Positions 40,824 to 49,631 of a DNA stretch of 64,000 nt are shown here, one piece after another; the first letter of the stretch is position 1; the number at the start of each line of letters is the position of its first letter. The position numbers and the translations under genes were made by a program. This DNA comes from CALKCV01 sp964609515 (GTDB taxonomy: Bacteria > Cyanobacteriota > Cyanobacteriia > Cyanobacteriales > Microcoleaceae). Location of the stretch: positions 9,066-73,065 of the forward strand of contig CAZSTZ010000004.1 in NCBI GenBank assembly GCA_964609515.1. The letters are read 5' to 3'. Below the pieces are notes generated by a model that made no database searches, was not told the origin of the DNA, and worked only from the letters and a program-made list of their open reading frames with translations.

Positions 40824-42119
40824 CTAAACATCCAACCTTTGATAAACCTTCTCCAAATTATTCAGATGTTTTTGAGCGTCAAAACAAGCCTCAATTTCTG
40901 CCGGCGATAACTTCTCTGTCACCCGAGAATCCTTACTAATTAAATCGTGAAAATTCCCCTCTGGTTTATTCCAAGCTTCATGGGCGCAAGACTGCACTAA
41001 AGAATATGCTTCCTCTCGACTCATTCCTTTTTCAACTAATGCTAATAACACCCGCTGGCTGAAAATAACGCCGCCGTAAACATTCAAATTTCGCTTCATG
41101 TTTTCCGGGTAAACCAACAGATGTTTTACCAAGTCCGTAATCTCAGAAAGCATAAAATGAGCGATGATGCAGCTATCGGGCAGAATCACCCGTTCCACCG
41201 AACTATGGGAGATATCCCTTTCGTGCCAGAGAGCCACATTTTCTAAAGCAGCCACCGCATTACCTCGGATTATTCTGGCCATTCCCGTCAAACGTTCCGA
41301 TCTAATCGGGTTGCGCTTGTGGGGCATGGCGCTGGAACCTTTTTGACCTTTAGAGAAATATTCCTCCACTTCCAGAACGTCGGTTCGCTGCAAGTTGCGA
41401 ATTTCTACGGCAAAACGTTCGATAGAAGCGGCTAAGAGGGCCAGGGCTTGCACAAATTCGGCGTGGCGATCGCGCGAGATTACCTGAGTCGAGGCCGCAT
41501 CCGGTTCCAGTCCCAACTTTTGACAGGCCAACTCTTCAACCCGAGGGTCGATATTGGCATAAGTGCCCACGGCCCCAGAAATCTTACCCACAGAAATCTC
41601 TTCCCGCAGTCTGACCAATCTTTGGCGGTGGCGGCAGACTTCCGCCAACCATCCCGCCAGTTTAAAACCAAAGGTAATGGGTTCGGCGTGAACCCCGTGG
41701 GAACGCCCGACGGCCACGGTGTAGCGATGTTGTTGGGCTTGGTAGCGGATAGCTTGGGCTAAATCTTCCACCATTTTTAACAAGAGGTCCAGGCTGGCCC
41801 CCATTTGCAGGGCTAGGGCCGTATCCAGGACGTCGGAACTGGTCAAACCCAGATGGATGTAGCGTCCGGCGTCGCCGACGTATTCGTTGACGTTGGTTAG
41901 GAAGGCGATGACGTCGTGGCGGACTTCCGCTTCTATTTCTAGAACTCGTTTGAGGTCGAAGTTGGCCTTTTCTTTAATTTCGATGACGGCTTCCGTTGGG
42001 ATGTAACCCAATTCTGCCTGAGCTTCGCAAACGGCGATTTCTACTGCCAGCCAGGTTTTGAGTTTGTAGGAGTCGGTCCAGAGTTCGCCCATTTCGGGCA
42101 GGGTGTAACGTTCTATCAA
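40824..42119 (-). CDS. purB: Adenylosuccinate lyase
   Basis: There is no ATG near the conserved start; the TTG at 42119 gives IERYTLPEMGELWTDSYKLK at the expected N-terminus and 431 aa, the family length. The fumarase/aspartase signature GSSAMPHKRNPI and the motif GLTSSDVLDT are intact. It acts in purine synthesis at two steps, SAICAR to AICAR and adenylosuccinate to AMP. This housekeeping gene is embedded between two accessory ATPase-nuclease pairs. A TTG at 42140 would add seven residues. Confidence 0.95.
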   Translation of the reverse strand: MIERYTLPEMGELWTDSYKLKTWLAVEIAVCEAQAELGYIPTEAVIEIKEKANFDLKRVLEIEAEVRHDVIAFLTNVNEYVGDAGRYIHLGLTSSDVLDTALALQMGASLDLLLKMVEDLAQAIRYQAQQHRYTVAVGRSHGVHAEPITFGFKLAGWLAEVCRHRQRLVRLREEISVGKISGAVGTYANIDPRVEELACQKLGLEPDAASTQVISRDRHAEFVQALALLAASIERFAVEIRNLQRTDVLEVEEYFSKGQKGSSAMPHKRNPIRSERLTGMARIIRGNAVAALENVALWHERDISHSSVERVILPDSCIIAHFMLSEITDLVKHLLVYPENMKRNLNVYGGVIFSQRVLLALVEKGMSREEAYSLVQSCAHEAWNKPEGNFHDLISKDSRVTEKLSPAEIEACFDAQKHLNNLEKVYQRLDV

Positions 42120-42392
42120 TGCTCTGAAGGCAAAAAACAACCGTTTTATTTTAGCAGGAGAGTTGGTCCATTTCTTTTATCCAGCTTCTCATAAGCTAAG
42201 ACGCATTTAAAATGCACAATCCATTTATAAGTGCCTTTTTGCTCCAGATAAGCTGAGATACGTTGAAAATGCAGTTACTCTCTTCCCAGTTAAGCGTTCC
42301 CTGTTAAGAGTTCCCGCTCATCATAAATTTTCTTTGAGTCTTTTAAATGCCGAACAGCTTACTCAGAACGAGTAGTTAAAAAATAACAATTT

Positions 42393-43277
42393 TTATAACT
42401 GCTCAATTCGGTCTCGTAATTCGATTAGGTCTGGATACTGGGTAATATCGAGTTTAGTAATCGCCCAATCGAAAAAATCATCTAGGGAAATATAGCGAGG
42501 TTCTTGTCTTTGCATCATTTTTTGGATATCTTTACCGTTAAACCAAATCAAATAATCCTGGTTTTGCCAAAAGTCCGATCGCTCAAATCGTTGTTGATAT
42601 TTGAGAAGACTTGTTTCAAAGTTTGCCTGGGTAACTGGCGCGACTGCTTCGGCGAAGCGATGGATTAAATTTTTAGCCTCGATTTCGCAGTCTTGCAAAG
42701 TCAGGGACGAAGGAAGTTTACCGCTACCGCCCGTCCATGTGGTTCTAAGTTGCTCTCCTGCCGCACTTATCTGCAATAAATCCCCTAATGCCCATCGCAC
42801 TGCCTGATAGTCTTTCAAACTTTCCGCGCTACTTTTAACCCATGTTGTTATAGCTTCAACTCCTGGCGAGTTTTCGTGTCCCCACTTAGAAGTAGGATTT
42901 TCCTGCTTCTCCCTATATTTTGACTTCCAATAATTATCAATTAAATTAGCGCCAAGAAGATAATTTTCAACGCAAGTTCTATGAGTTAAGAGGGCTGATA
43001 CTTTACCTCGTTTATTCTTCAGTTCGAGAAGTTGTGTATTGGGCGTAGGTTCTAAATCGAAATCGCGATCGCGAAAAATAATATATTCATTACTTCCTAC
43101 CTCATCGGGGAAAAAATAGCCCCGGGCAAAAACTGAAAAAGTAAACTTGCTTCCTCCAGGAACGATCGTAGGTCTTTCACCAGGCAAATTCTCTAAAATT
43201 CTATCCAGCAATCTATAATCAAGACCGCCTTGTTTTCCTTCACAAAAAATTGTTTTCGTACCGCCAACAACACTCAT
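42393..43277 (-). CDS. TOPRIM/DUF4435-like nuclease partner, pair 2
   Basis: The 294-aa protein starts with the TOPRIM-like E13 (TIFCEGKQGGLDYRLL) and continues to YIIFRDRDFDLEP (D70, D72, D74), the arrangement seen in DUF4435 and OLD nuclease domains. A helical C-terminal half follows. It begins two bases after the stop of the AAA gene. The pair is not obviously paralogous to pair 1 beyond the motifs. Confidence 0.75.
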   Translation of the reverse strand: MSVVGGTKTIFCEGKQGGLDYRLLDRILENLPGERPTIVPGGSKFTFSVFARGYFFPDEVGSNEYIIFRDRDFDLEPTPNTQLLELKNKRGKVSALLTHRTCVENYLLGANLIDNYWKSKYREKQENPTSKWGHENSPGVEAITTWVKSSAESLKDYQAVRWALGDLLQISAAGEQLRTTWTGGSGKLPSSLTLQDCEIEAKNLIHRFAEAVAPVTQANFETSLLKYQQRFERSDFWQNQDYLIWFNGKDIQKMMQRQEPRYISLDDFFDWAITKLDITQYPDLIELRDRIEQL

Positions 43278-43279
43278 AA

Positions 43280-44353
43280 CTACACCTCTAAACGAACGAT
43301 ATAAGCATCGGGAACTAGCTGTTCCACATAATCGGAATGAGTGGTAATGATAAATTGATTGTTGTTACCTAACTTTGGTAAAGCTCTCAGTAGCGCTTGC
43401 TGCATTGGTGGATGTAAATGTAACTCTATTTCATCAATTAAGATAACTGAATTATGAATATTAAAATTAGCAAAATCCATCAGTATCGGAAAAACCGCAC
43501 GTTCGCCCCCAGACATTTCAGAAATTTCGTACTGGTTCTTGCCATCGTAAAGATAGAACCAAGGTTCGCTGAGAATATCGGCTATCTCCTCTCGGGGCAC
43601 CGGTCCAGAGAAATTACGTTCTGGGAAAACAGCTTGATAGGTTCGCTCTATTTCGGCGTATAAATCTTTTTGTCCCGGACGTAGTTCTTTAATTCTCCCT
43701 CCCGGTGCTAGATCCTGATGAAACTGCCGCCACTTCGAGAGGCGATCGCGCAAAATATCGTTAGTAATTTCTAACGTCTGACTGGCATCTTCAGTAGTTA
43801 AACTGGTTGAGGTTCTTTGTTCGGTGTACCAAAACACGCTGCCAACTCGTTCAAATACTTGAAAACCTTCAGAACGAAGTAATTGTTTGGCATATTCTCG
43901 TCCTTTAAACTGAAAGAATTGTGCATCTGTATCTGCTAAAACACGTTCCGCATTCCAATTCCACTTGAGAGAAACGAGATGGCTTTCAGCAGGAGAAATT
44001 GGTAAATTACGCCCCATTTCTAGTAATTTACTGTAAAACTCTTTAATTGCTTCGATTTCTGGCTTGGAAAACTGAACTTGTAAATTAACTTCTGGTTCAA
44101 ATCTTCCCCAATTATTGCTTAAAAGTTCGTAATTATATCCCATCCAATCTAATGCGGTAAGGCTTTTTAATCGACCTGTTGCTACTCCTAAAGTAGCGGC
44201 AATTGCTTGGAGAATGCTAGTTTTTCCCGAACCATTTTTTCCTACTAATAGAATTAAATCTCGTGCCAATCCTGTTTCGGGATTGGTAAAATCCAAATCG
44301 GGTATATTTCTAAATTTCTTGAAGTATTTTAATTGAACTGACTGAACTTTCAT
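43280..44353 (-). CDS. AAA ATPase (SMC/OLD-like), pair 2
   Basis: The 357-aa protein has P-loop GKNGSGKT (38-45), signature EMSGGERAVFPILMDF, Walker B SVILIDEIELHLHP and switch ITTHSDYVEQL. The architecture is that of AAA_21-type ATPases that pair with TOPRIM nucleases in phage-defence systems. It shares an operon with the 294-aa partner. Confidence 0.88.
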   Translation of the reverse strand: MKVQSVQLKYFKKFRNIPDLDFTNPETGLARDLILLVGKNGSGKTSILQAIAATLGVATGRLKSLTALDWMGYNYELLSNNWGRFEPEVNLQVQFSKPEIEAIKEFYSKLLEMGRNLPISPAESHLVSLKWNWNAERVLADTDAQFFQFKGREYAKQLLRSEGFQVFERVGSVFWYTEQRTSTSLTTEDASQTLEITNDILRDRLSKWRQFHQDLAPGGRIKELRPGQKDLYAEIERTYQAVFPERNFSGPVPREEIADILSEPWFYLYDGKNQYEISEMSGGERAVFPILMDFANFNIHNSVILIDEIELHLHPPMQQALLRALPKLGNNNQFIITTHSDYVEQLVPDAYIVRLEV

Positions 44354-44403
44354 ATTTTTGTTTGCGAGGTAAAGCTAAATGAATTTTTCCAGCAAAGAAA
44401 AAG

Positions 44404-44475
44404 TGGGGCGAGGCTCTCGCATTCGGAGATTAACATTTATGCTCAAAAGTTATCCCCCGAATGCTTTGCCCCTAC
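44404..44475. repeat. Palindromic repeat family B, copy 5
   Basis: GGGGCGAGGCTCTCGCATTCGG (left arm diverged) and CCCGAATGCTTTGCCCCTAC; TTATCCCCCGAATG also matches copy 1. It lies between AAA pair 2 and the PD-(D/E)XK gene. Confidence 0.75.
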
Positions 44476-44479
44476 AAAT

Positions 44480-45127
44480 CTATTGGTTTGGTTCCGATTC
44501 CCCATTGCTGACTAAATAGCCCAGCCGTTTTAAAATGCTCAAAATATCGTAAAGGTCGTTACCCGGGTTGCGAACGTCGAACATTTTCGAGACGGCGTAT
44601 TGCCACGTCTCCACTTTCTGCAATTTAACAAATCGGAAATTACTCCCATTAGTTAACAATCCAAAAGTCGGAACGTCTGGAACGGGATTGGTCAGCATAT
44701 AAAATAGTAACTGAGGCAATCCCGCCTCAATGGAATATTGCTTGCTTTTAGTTTCGATCGCCACTACCCAAAAGTTTCCCGTCAGCAAAAAAGCATCAAT
44801 ATTTCCTTTAACAATTATTTCTTCATCTTCTGTTATTAATTCCACCGATTTTTCCGCTTCAATATGGAAAGGTGCTAAGTAAAAATCTGCAAAAAAAAGC
44901 AACGGCCCTAACACTACCATTTTTACCGTATCTTCTAGCATCGAATATTGGGAATTATTGAGATAACCGGCTTTGAGTTTATCCAGGGCTTGTTTTTCTC
45001 CATCAGTTAATTCTGGAAGATCCTTCCTCCACTCAGTAAAAAATTGCTCGTCTTGGGTATATTGCAAGCCAAATTTGGTTTCGACATCGTGGAGGTTTAA
45101 GCTGCTGGCCCTCAGTGTTGTTGTCAT
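44480..45127 (-). CDS. PD-(D/E)XK nuclease-like protein (HsdR N-terminal type)
   Basis: The 215-aa protein has a restriction-endonuclease-like core with D111 (VKGNIDAFLL), E125 and K127 (VVAIETKSK) and a following Gln-rich helix (AGLPQLLFYML), matching the HsdR N-terminal-type nuclease domain common as stand-alone cyanobacterial proteins. It lies 89 bp downstream of the 139-aa gene of the Dnd-like module, on the same strand. Nuclease activity is plausible, and the target is unknown. Confidence 0.8.
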   Translation of the reverse strand: MTTTLRASSLNLHDVETKFGLQYTQDEQFFTEWRKDLPELTDGEKQALDKLKAGYLNNSQYSMLEDTVKMVVLGPLLFFADFYLAPFHIEAEKSVELITEDEEIIVKGNIDAFLLTGNFWVVAIETKSKQYSIEAGLPQLLFYMLTNPVPDVPTFGLLTNGSNFRFVKLQKVETWQYAVSKMFDVRNPGNDLYDILSILKRLGYLVSNGESEPNQ

Positions 45128-45216
45128 GGTTTTAACCTTTTTTTGCTTTGTAGTTTCAACTCTTATTAGTATAGCATGGCGATCGCGTGAATTTTTCCAG
45201 CATTGTTGTTACTTAA

Positions 45217-45636
45217 TTAGTCTCCCATCGTCTCCTCCCTAATAATTCTCCAAACATCATCTTGGATCTGACTGGGAACTTTTCCCTCCCACCGCTGCTT
45301 TAACATTTGGAGGCCGACTTCTGCGTATTTAGTTAAGATTTCCAAAACCTCGCGGCTGTCAGCAGGTTCGGGTTGTTCGTTGCGCTTGCACGAGGCATGA
45401 ACTCCCGCCTCAAGGGCCAGACGAACCTCGTCATCGACGATACCGATATTAATCATATCTTGCTGGCCTTTGAGGGAAACTTCGGAAATATCGACGTTTT
45501 GTTTGATGGCGCAGGCGGCGGCAAATATATAAGGGTCTATCATGCGATCGAACGCCCCCTGCTCTTTCAATAAATCGAGATAACCCTTCGCTTCCCGGGT
45601 GGGGCGAACGGTAGCATTGGGATCCATGCGTTTCAT
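45217..45636 (-). CDS. Dnd-system-associated-type protein
   Basis: The 139-aa protein (VRPTREAKGYLDLLKEQGAF, then DRMIDPYIFAAACAIKQNV) resembles a group of small proteins annotated as dnd/DNA-phosphorothioation-associated (group 4 type). I recall the pattern, but only a profile search could confirm it. Its start overlaps the DndD-like stop by 4 bp, showing translational coupling. It is mostly helical, with no catalytic motif visible. Confidence 0.6.
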   Translation of the reverse strand: MKRMDPNATVRPTREAKGYLDLLKEQGAFDRMIDPYIFAAACAIKQNVDISEVSLKGQQDMINIGIVDDEVRLALEAGVHASCKRNEQPEPADSREVLEILTKYAEVGLQMLKQRWEGKVPSQIQDDVWRIIREETMGD

Positions 45637-47564
45637 TTTTGCACCTCCACAATAGAAGCATCTTTGTTGGCATCCAGACGAGCGAGTTTAAAGATTTCAG
45701 CAACGTGAGGACGCAGACTATTTAACAAATTTTCGGGCAGATCCCGGTCTGTCGCCAGAACTATAACTTGCGATGGAATCTCTGGCAGGGAGTCAATCAA
45801 GTTTTTCTGATGTTCGGCATCCAGATGACCGAAAGGCGTATCCATAACCAAAGGAGCTGCGGTACCCGAGGCCAGATTTAATCCCGCAATAAAAGCAAAA
45901 GCAAGGGCCTCTTTTTCCCCCGCACTTAAGGTTTCTGGGTCGAGGATTTCGCCCAGTGCATTTTTGATGCCGAGAGTATAGTCGGATTGGATTTTTACTC
46001 CTTTATATTCTCTTGGTTTGTTGGTAACGCGCCGATGAATTTCTGAAGTGCGAGCTTCGATAGTTTGCTTGCGTTCTTCGATGCGCCATTCTATCAGTTC
46101 GCTGGCAGCTTTGTAGAGACCGTCGGCGAGTTTTGCCTGCTTTGCCAGAGTAGCGGTTTCTTTATTTTGACTCGCTAATTTTATCATCTGGCGATGCCTG
46201 CTATTTTCTTGTTTTTCTAATTCTTGGATTTCTCGACTCAAGCGATCGGTTTGTTCTTTTTTTTGCTTGGCAATTTCTTGGGTTTCGCCGACTTTTTGCC
46301 AGATTTCCTGGCTTTTTTTGTCGTCTTGCCCTCTCGTTTCCCGTCTGAGGCGATCCATTGTTTGCTTCGCTTCTTCCAGTTCGTCTTGGAGGCGATCGCG
46401 TTCAAATAAAAGACCGTCAAAATCGGGAGTTTGAAAACCAGAAAGCGTTTCCAAACGATTCCGCAAACCGTCTTGTTTGATAACATCATTGGTACTGCTA
46501 TTTGCTCTAGTTTTAAAAGTCTCCAATTCCTCTAAAATAAATTGGCGAGACTCCTCGTCCAAACAGCGACCGCAAACGCAGGTTTCATCCCTCAATATTT
46601 CCTCAAGCAATGCCACCGAACCCGAACGTCGCGCGGCGATAGTTGTCGTCGTTTGCATATCGTCGGCGACTTCCCGAACAAATTCTAATAATAGGGGAAT
46701 TGGCGCTTGTCTTAAGGCATTTTTTACCTCTTTTTCCGATTTATCTAAATCTTCCCGATAGCGCCCTTGCGTGCTTTCCAAATTTTTTAATTCCTCTAAT
46801 ATCTGATGCAAATCTTCATTTTGATTGGCTTCTTCTTTAACAGAATTAAAATTTTTAATCGCACTTATCTGCTCGTTTTCTGCTTTTTTTAGCTGTCCTT
46901 TTTTGACCTCAATTTGTTCTCTCAGGTCTCTTAATTCTTCTTTAATTTGTCTTAACGCTTTATTTCCTTTTCCCAAATCGTTGATTCTTTTCTCGATTTT
47001 TTCCCCAGCTATTTTGGCATCGTCGCGCAAATTTCTTAACTCGGGAATCCCCAAAATCCGCTCGATCGCTCCATAAGTTTCCTCCGTATGAATGCTTTGG
47101 GCGTAACGCTTAATTTCTACTCCATCAAAGAAGAAAAATTCTTTACAAGACTTAGGCAAAAGTTCTTCTATTCGTTCCCTGACATCTGTTTTATTAATCC
47201 CATTTTCCAGAACCATAGCTTCGCCAACGCTGGCACGAAGTGTCGCACCTTTTACTAATCTTTGGGCAACTCTGCTAATTTGGAAGATGTCGCCGTCGCG
47301 ATCGAATGTTAAATTTACCGACATTTCAAATTCCGGTCTTTTTTTGCTTGCCACTCGATGAAAGTGCTTTAATAACTCCTTAGCAGAAACAACTGCATTA
47401 CCGTAAAGACACCACTGGATAGCTTCTAATAAAGAAGTTTTCCCAAAACCATTTTGACCGAAAACGATCCAGATTTTTTTAGGAGTTTTAAGGTTAAAAT
47501 TTATCTCCACATCTCGATAACATTTCCAGTTTTGCAAGCGAATGCTTTTTAGTCTTAGCGCCAT
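45633..47564 (-). CDS. DndD-like SMC/Rad50-type ATPase
   Basis: The 643-aa product starts at the ATG at 47564, with GGAAGG seven bases upstream. It has the N-terminal P-loop FGQNGFGKTS (35-44), a coiled coil (about 185-290 and 380-480), a zinc-hook-like cysteine motif CVCGRC (C329, C331, C334), signature LSAGEKEALAFAFI and Walker B APLVMDTPFGHLDAEH. The order matches DndD of the DNA phosphorothioation system. A close relative in another Dnd-like system is possible because DndB and DndC are not in the window. Confidence 0.8.
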   Translation of the reverse strand: MALRLKSIRLQNWKCYRDVEINFNLKTPKKIWIVFGQNGFGKTSLLEAIQWCLYGNAVVSAKELLKHFHRVASKKRPEFEMSVNLTFDRDGDIFQISRVAQRLVKGATLRASVGEAMVLENGINKTDVRERIEELLPKSCKEFFFFDGVEIKRYAQSIHTEETYGAIERILGIPELRNLRDDAKIAGEKIEKRINDLGKGNKALRQIKEELRDLREQIEVKKGQLKKAENEQISAIKNFNSVKEEANQNEDLHQILEELKNLESTQGRYREDLDKSEKEVKNALRQAPIPLLLEFVREVADDMQTTTTIAARRSGSVALLEEILRDETCVCGRCLDEESRQFILEELETFKTRANSSTNDVIKQDGLRNRLETLSGFQTPDFDGLLFERDRLQDELEEAKQTMDRLRRETRGQDDKKSQEIWQKVGETQEIAKQKKEQTDRLSREIQELEKQENSRHRQMIKLASQNKETATLAKQAKLADGLYKAASELIEWRIEERKQTIEARTSEIHRRVTNKPREYKGVKIQSDYTLGIKNALGEILDPETLSAGEKEALAFAFIAGLNLASGTAAPLVMDTPFGHLDAEHQKNLIDSLPEIPSQVIVLATDRDLPENLLNSLRPHVAEIFKLARLDANKDASIVEVQK

Positions 47565-47584
47565 CACCAAACCTTCCTTTTTAA

Positions 47585-47746
47585 TTAATTTGACGAGTCA
47601 GCGTAACCCTCGATTAATTCTACCAATTTTGAACCCATCATGCGATTTTGCAAAATAACTTTTTCTTTCTCCATTGCAATTGCTTCTTGGAGAAGTTCCA
47701 AGGGAATTTCGTATTTTCTCGCAAGCTCTCGCAGTTTTTCTTCCAT
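47585..47746 (-). CDS. 53-aa DNA-modification-system-associated small protein
   Basis: A short gene with a perfect AGGAGG (47754-47759) seven bases before the ATG encodes MEEKLRELARKYEIPLELLQ and ends GSKLVELIEGYADSSN. It is helical and acidic/basic mixed. It fits precisely between the helicase and the DndD-like gene, 20 bp before the latter. Comparable small proteins sit at this place in cyanobacterial Dnd-type loci. It may be an adaptor. Confidence 0.75.
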   Translation of the reverse strand: MEEKLRELARKYEIPLELLQEAIAMEKEKVILQNRMMGSKLVELIEGYADSSN

Positions 47747-47810
47747 TAATTATCCTCCTAATTTTGCTATTATTCCCCATTCCCCAGAAAAACTAAAATT
47801 TATTCCTCTG

Positions 47811-47844
47811 GCTCCCCCCTTGATAAGGGGGGCGGGGGGGGAGC
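47811..47844. repeat. C/G-rich palindrome family F, copy 2
   Basis: GGCTCCCCCCTTGATAAGGG followed by GGGCGGGGGGGGAGCC, in the spacer between the helicase stop and the 53-aa gene. Confidence 0.75.
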
Positions 47845-47857
47845 CCATTCCCAAAAC

Positions 47858-49168
47858 CTACCATAAATCTAAATGGCTAATCCCATAATGTCCTATTTCC
47901 TCCACTAACTTAGAAATTAGAGAAGCGCGGTTGCTGGCGGCCCGGGCAAATTTAGCGACTCGCCTAATTTCCGAGTCAATAATTTCTAACGGATAATCTC
48001 CTTCTGGGGGAACGACAATAATATCGATAACCTTAGCCAGAGATTTTTTCGGCGCGGCCCGGAGAATCCTGCCCCGCCGTTGGATGAATTGGCGTTCGGA
48101 AGCGTCGCTGGCTAAAATAATCGCCTGGTCCGCCGCCGGGACGTCCACCCCTTCATCCAAACATTTTACCGCCACCAGGGCATCCAGGTTTCCCCGAGAA
48201 AAGTCCCAGAGCAAGCGGGGGCGATCGCTATCTTTTGAAGTATAACGCGCCACGGTCAATCCTCGCGCAGTTAACATCCGACAAACTGCGGTAGCTCCGG
48301 CAATGTCGGCGCAGTATATCATACCTCGGCGCGAGGGATGGTCGTTTATAATACCGTTCAGCAAATCGAGTTTTGAGGAAGCGGATTTAATAATATTAGC
48401 TCTTTGAATAGATAAAGTTTTTGCCAGCTCCAATTTTTCCTCGTCGTCGCTATTAAGTAACTGACTAATTCTGATAGTTAATTCTCGAAATTTAAAATAC
48501 TCCTCATCGTTTAATTCGGCAACATAAACGTAATATTCGTACTGGCAGAGAATACCGGCAGCGATCGCCTCTTCCAAACTAAACTCATAAACAATACCCC
48601 CGAAATATTCCAGCACCAATTCCGTACCTTCTTCATCGTAAGGACGAATGGGAGTAGCCGATAAACCGAGGCGATATCGAAAATCATCTCGCAAAATTTG
48701 CCGATAAATTTTCGCACCCGCACTATGAACCTCATCGGCAATTAATAAAGAATTAACAGGCAACCCGCCAGCATCGTCAATTAAGTTTAAAACCGATGTT
48801 TTTGAAAGTTCGCCGTAAGTGCCCGCGACAATAACCGGCAGTCGTTCTGGGGACAAGCTTTTTCTATTTAATAAACGCAACTTTCTATACAGCGGTTCCT
48901 TCCATATTATTCCCTTGCCAGTAGCGATTAAAGGATGTTTAAATGTCGTGCGTTCTTCTATTTCTTTAACCCACTGTCTAACTATTTCTTTAGTCGGCGC
49001 GGCAATGAGAATAAAATCTAGTTTTTCGACACCGGCAGCAGCGCCCAAAGCAGCAATAGTTTTACCAGTACCGGTTGCCATCGCCAAAATGCCGCGACGG
49101 TTGGCAAGTTTCCAATTATTAATCCCATCGATTTGACGCTGTTGTAATTCTACTTTTAATTTGGGCAT
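47858..49168 (-). CDS. DExH helicase, phosphorothioation-restriction-enzyme type
   Basis: The 436-aa SF2 helicase has Walker A MATGTGKT (30-37), motif II ADEVH (DEVH), motif III LSATPIR, and motif VI QFIQRRGRILRAAPKK. Size and position in a Dnd-like locus fit the family annotated as DNA phosphorothioation system restriction enzyme. No nuclease domain is visible in the chain, so cleavage would need a partner such as the PD-(D/E)XK protein nearby. It overlaps the upstream small gene by 13 bp. Confidence 0.82.
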   Translation of the reverse strand: MPKLKVELQQRQIDGINNWKLANRRGILAMATGTGKTIAALGAAAGVEKLDFILIAAPTKEIVRQWVKEIEERTTFKHPLIATGKGIIWKEPLYRKLRLLNRKSLSPERLPVIVAGTYGELSKTSVLNLIDDAGGLPVNSLLIADEVHSAGAKIYRQILRDDFRYRLGLSATPIRPYDEEGTELVLEYFGGIVYEFSLEEAIAAGILCQYEYYVYVAELNDEEYFKFRELTIRISQLLNSDDEEKLELAKTLSIQRANIIKSASSKLDLLNGIINDHPSRRGMIYCADIAGATAVCRMLTARGLTVARYTSKDSDRPRLLWDFSRGNLDALVAVKCLDEGVDVPAADQAIILASDASERQFIQRRGRILRAAPKKSLAKVIDIIVVPPEGDYPLEIIDSEIRRVAKFARAASNRASLISKLVEEIGHYGISHLDLW

Positions 49169-49389
49169 ATTTTTTGATTATTTTCTCGATCTATCTCGTT
49201 TAAGACTTTCACCAGTTCTTTTCTGTTGGGGCGATCGCTCTCCAAAAACGCCTTCATCTTCTCCCACCTTTCCTCATCGCTCATTGGCGATATCTCCCGT
49301 ACTTCGATAAGAATTTCTGTATCGTCGGGAATCTCCATTTCCTCCAACAACTCGATAACCTTACCGCGCTTGATACCTTTAATTTGCAT
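49156..49389 (-). CDS. Small antitoxin-like protein at head of the Dnd-like operon
   Basis: The 77-aa product starts at the ATG at 49389 (MQIKGIKRGKVIELLEEMEI), with AGGAGG 11 bases upstream. The N-terminal strand pattern (KGIKRGKVIELLEE...IPDDTEILIEV) resembles short AbrB-like or antitoxin proteins common in cyanobacteria. The C-terminal helix is charged. It overlaps the helicase gene by 13 bp, so it may be a regulator of the operon. Confidence 0.65.
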   Translation of the reverse strand: MQIKGIKRGKVIELLEEMEIPDDTEILIEVREISPMSDEERWEKMKAFLESDRPNRKELVKVLNEIDRENNQKICPN

Positions 49390-49631
49390 AATTTTGATTC
49401 CTCCTAAAGTTGAATGCAATAAAAAAATTATAACATTAGAATTTCCGTATCGTCCCCGGCCATCATTTACAAGGCCAAGTGACAGACTTCGGCCCCAATG
49501 GGAACCAAGATAGCGGCCACATTACTCAACCTCCTAAAAAGTAATTATTCTTCTTAAAAGCTCTAATTCAAGACCTATAAATGGTACAATAAAAACAGTA
49601 ACATAAGGCCAGGAGGCATCCCAACTTAGTC

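Noticed and set aside
42141..42392. Direct repeat AGCTAAGACGCATTTAAAATGC / AGCTGAGATACGTTGAAAATGC before purB
   Set aside because: Two imperfect copies only, with no palindrome or promoter consensus; not enough to call an operator.
47598..47780. 60-aa leftward frame overlapping the 53-aa gene
   Set aside because: The same DNA in another frame has a perfect AGGAGG and good spacing (47585-47746), while this frame has none.
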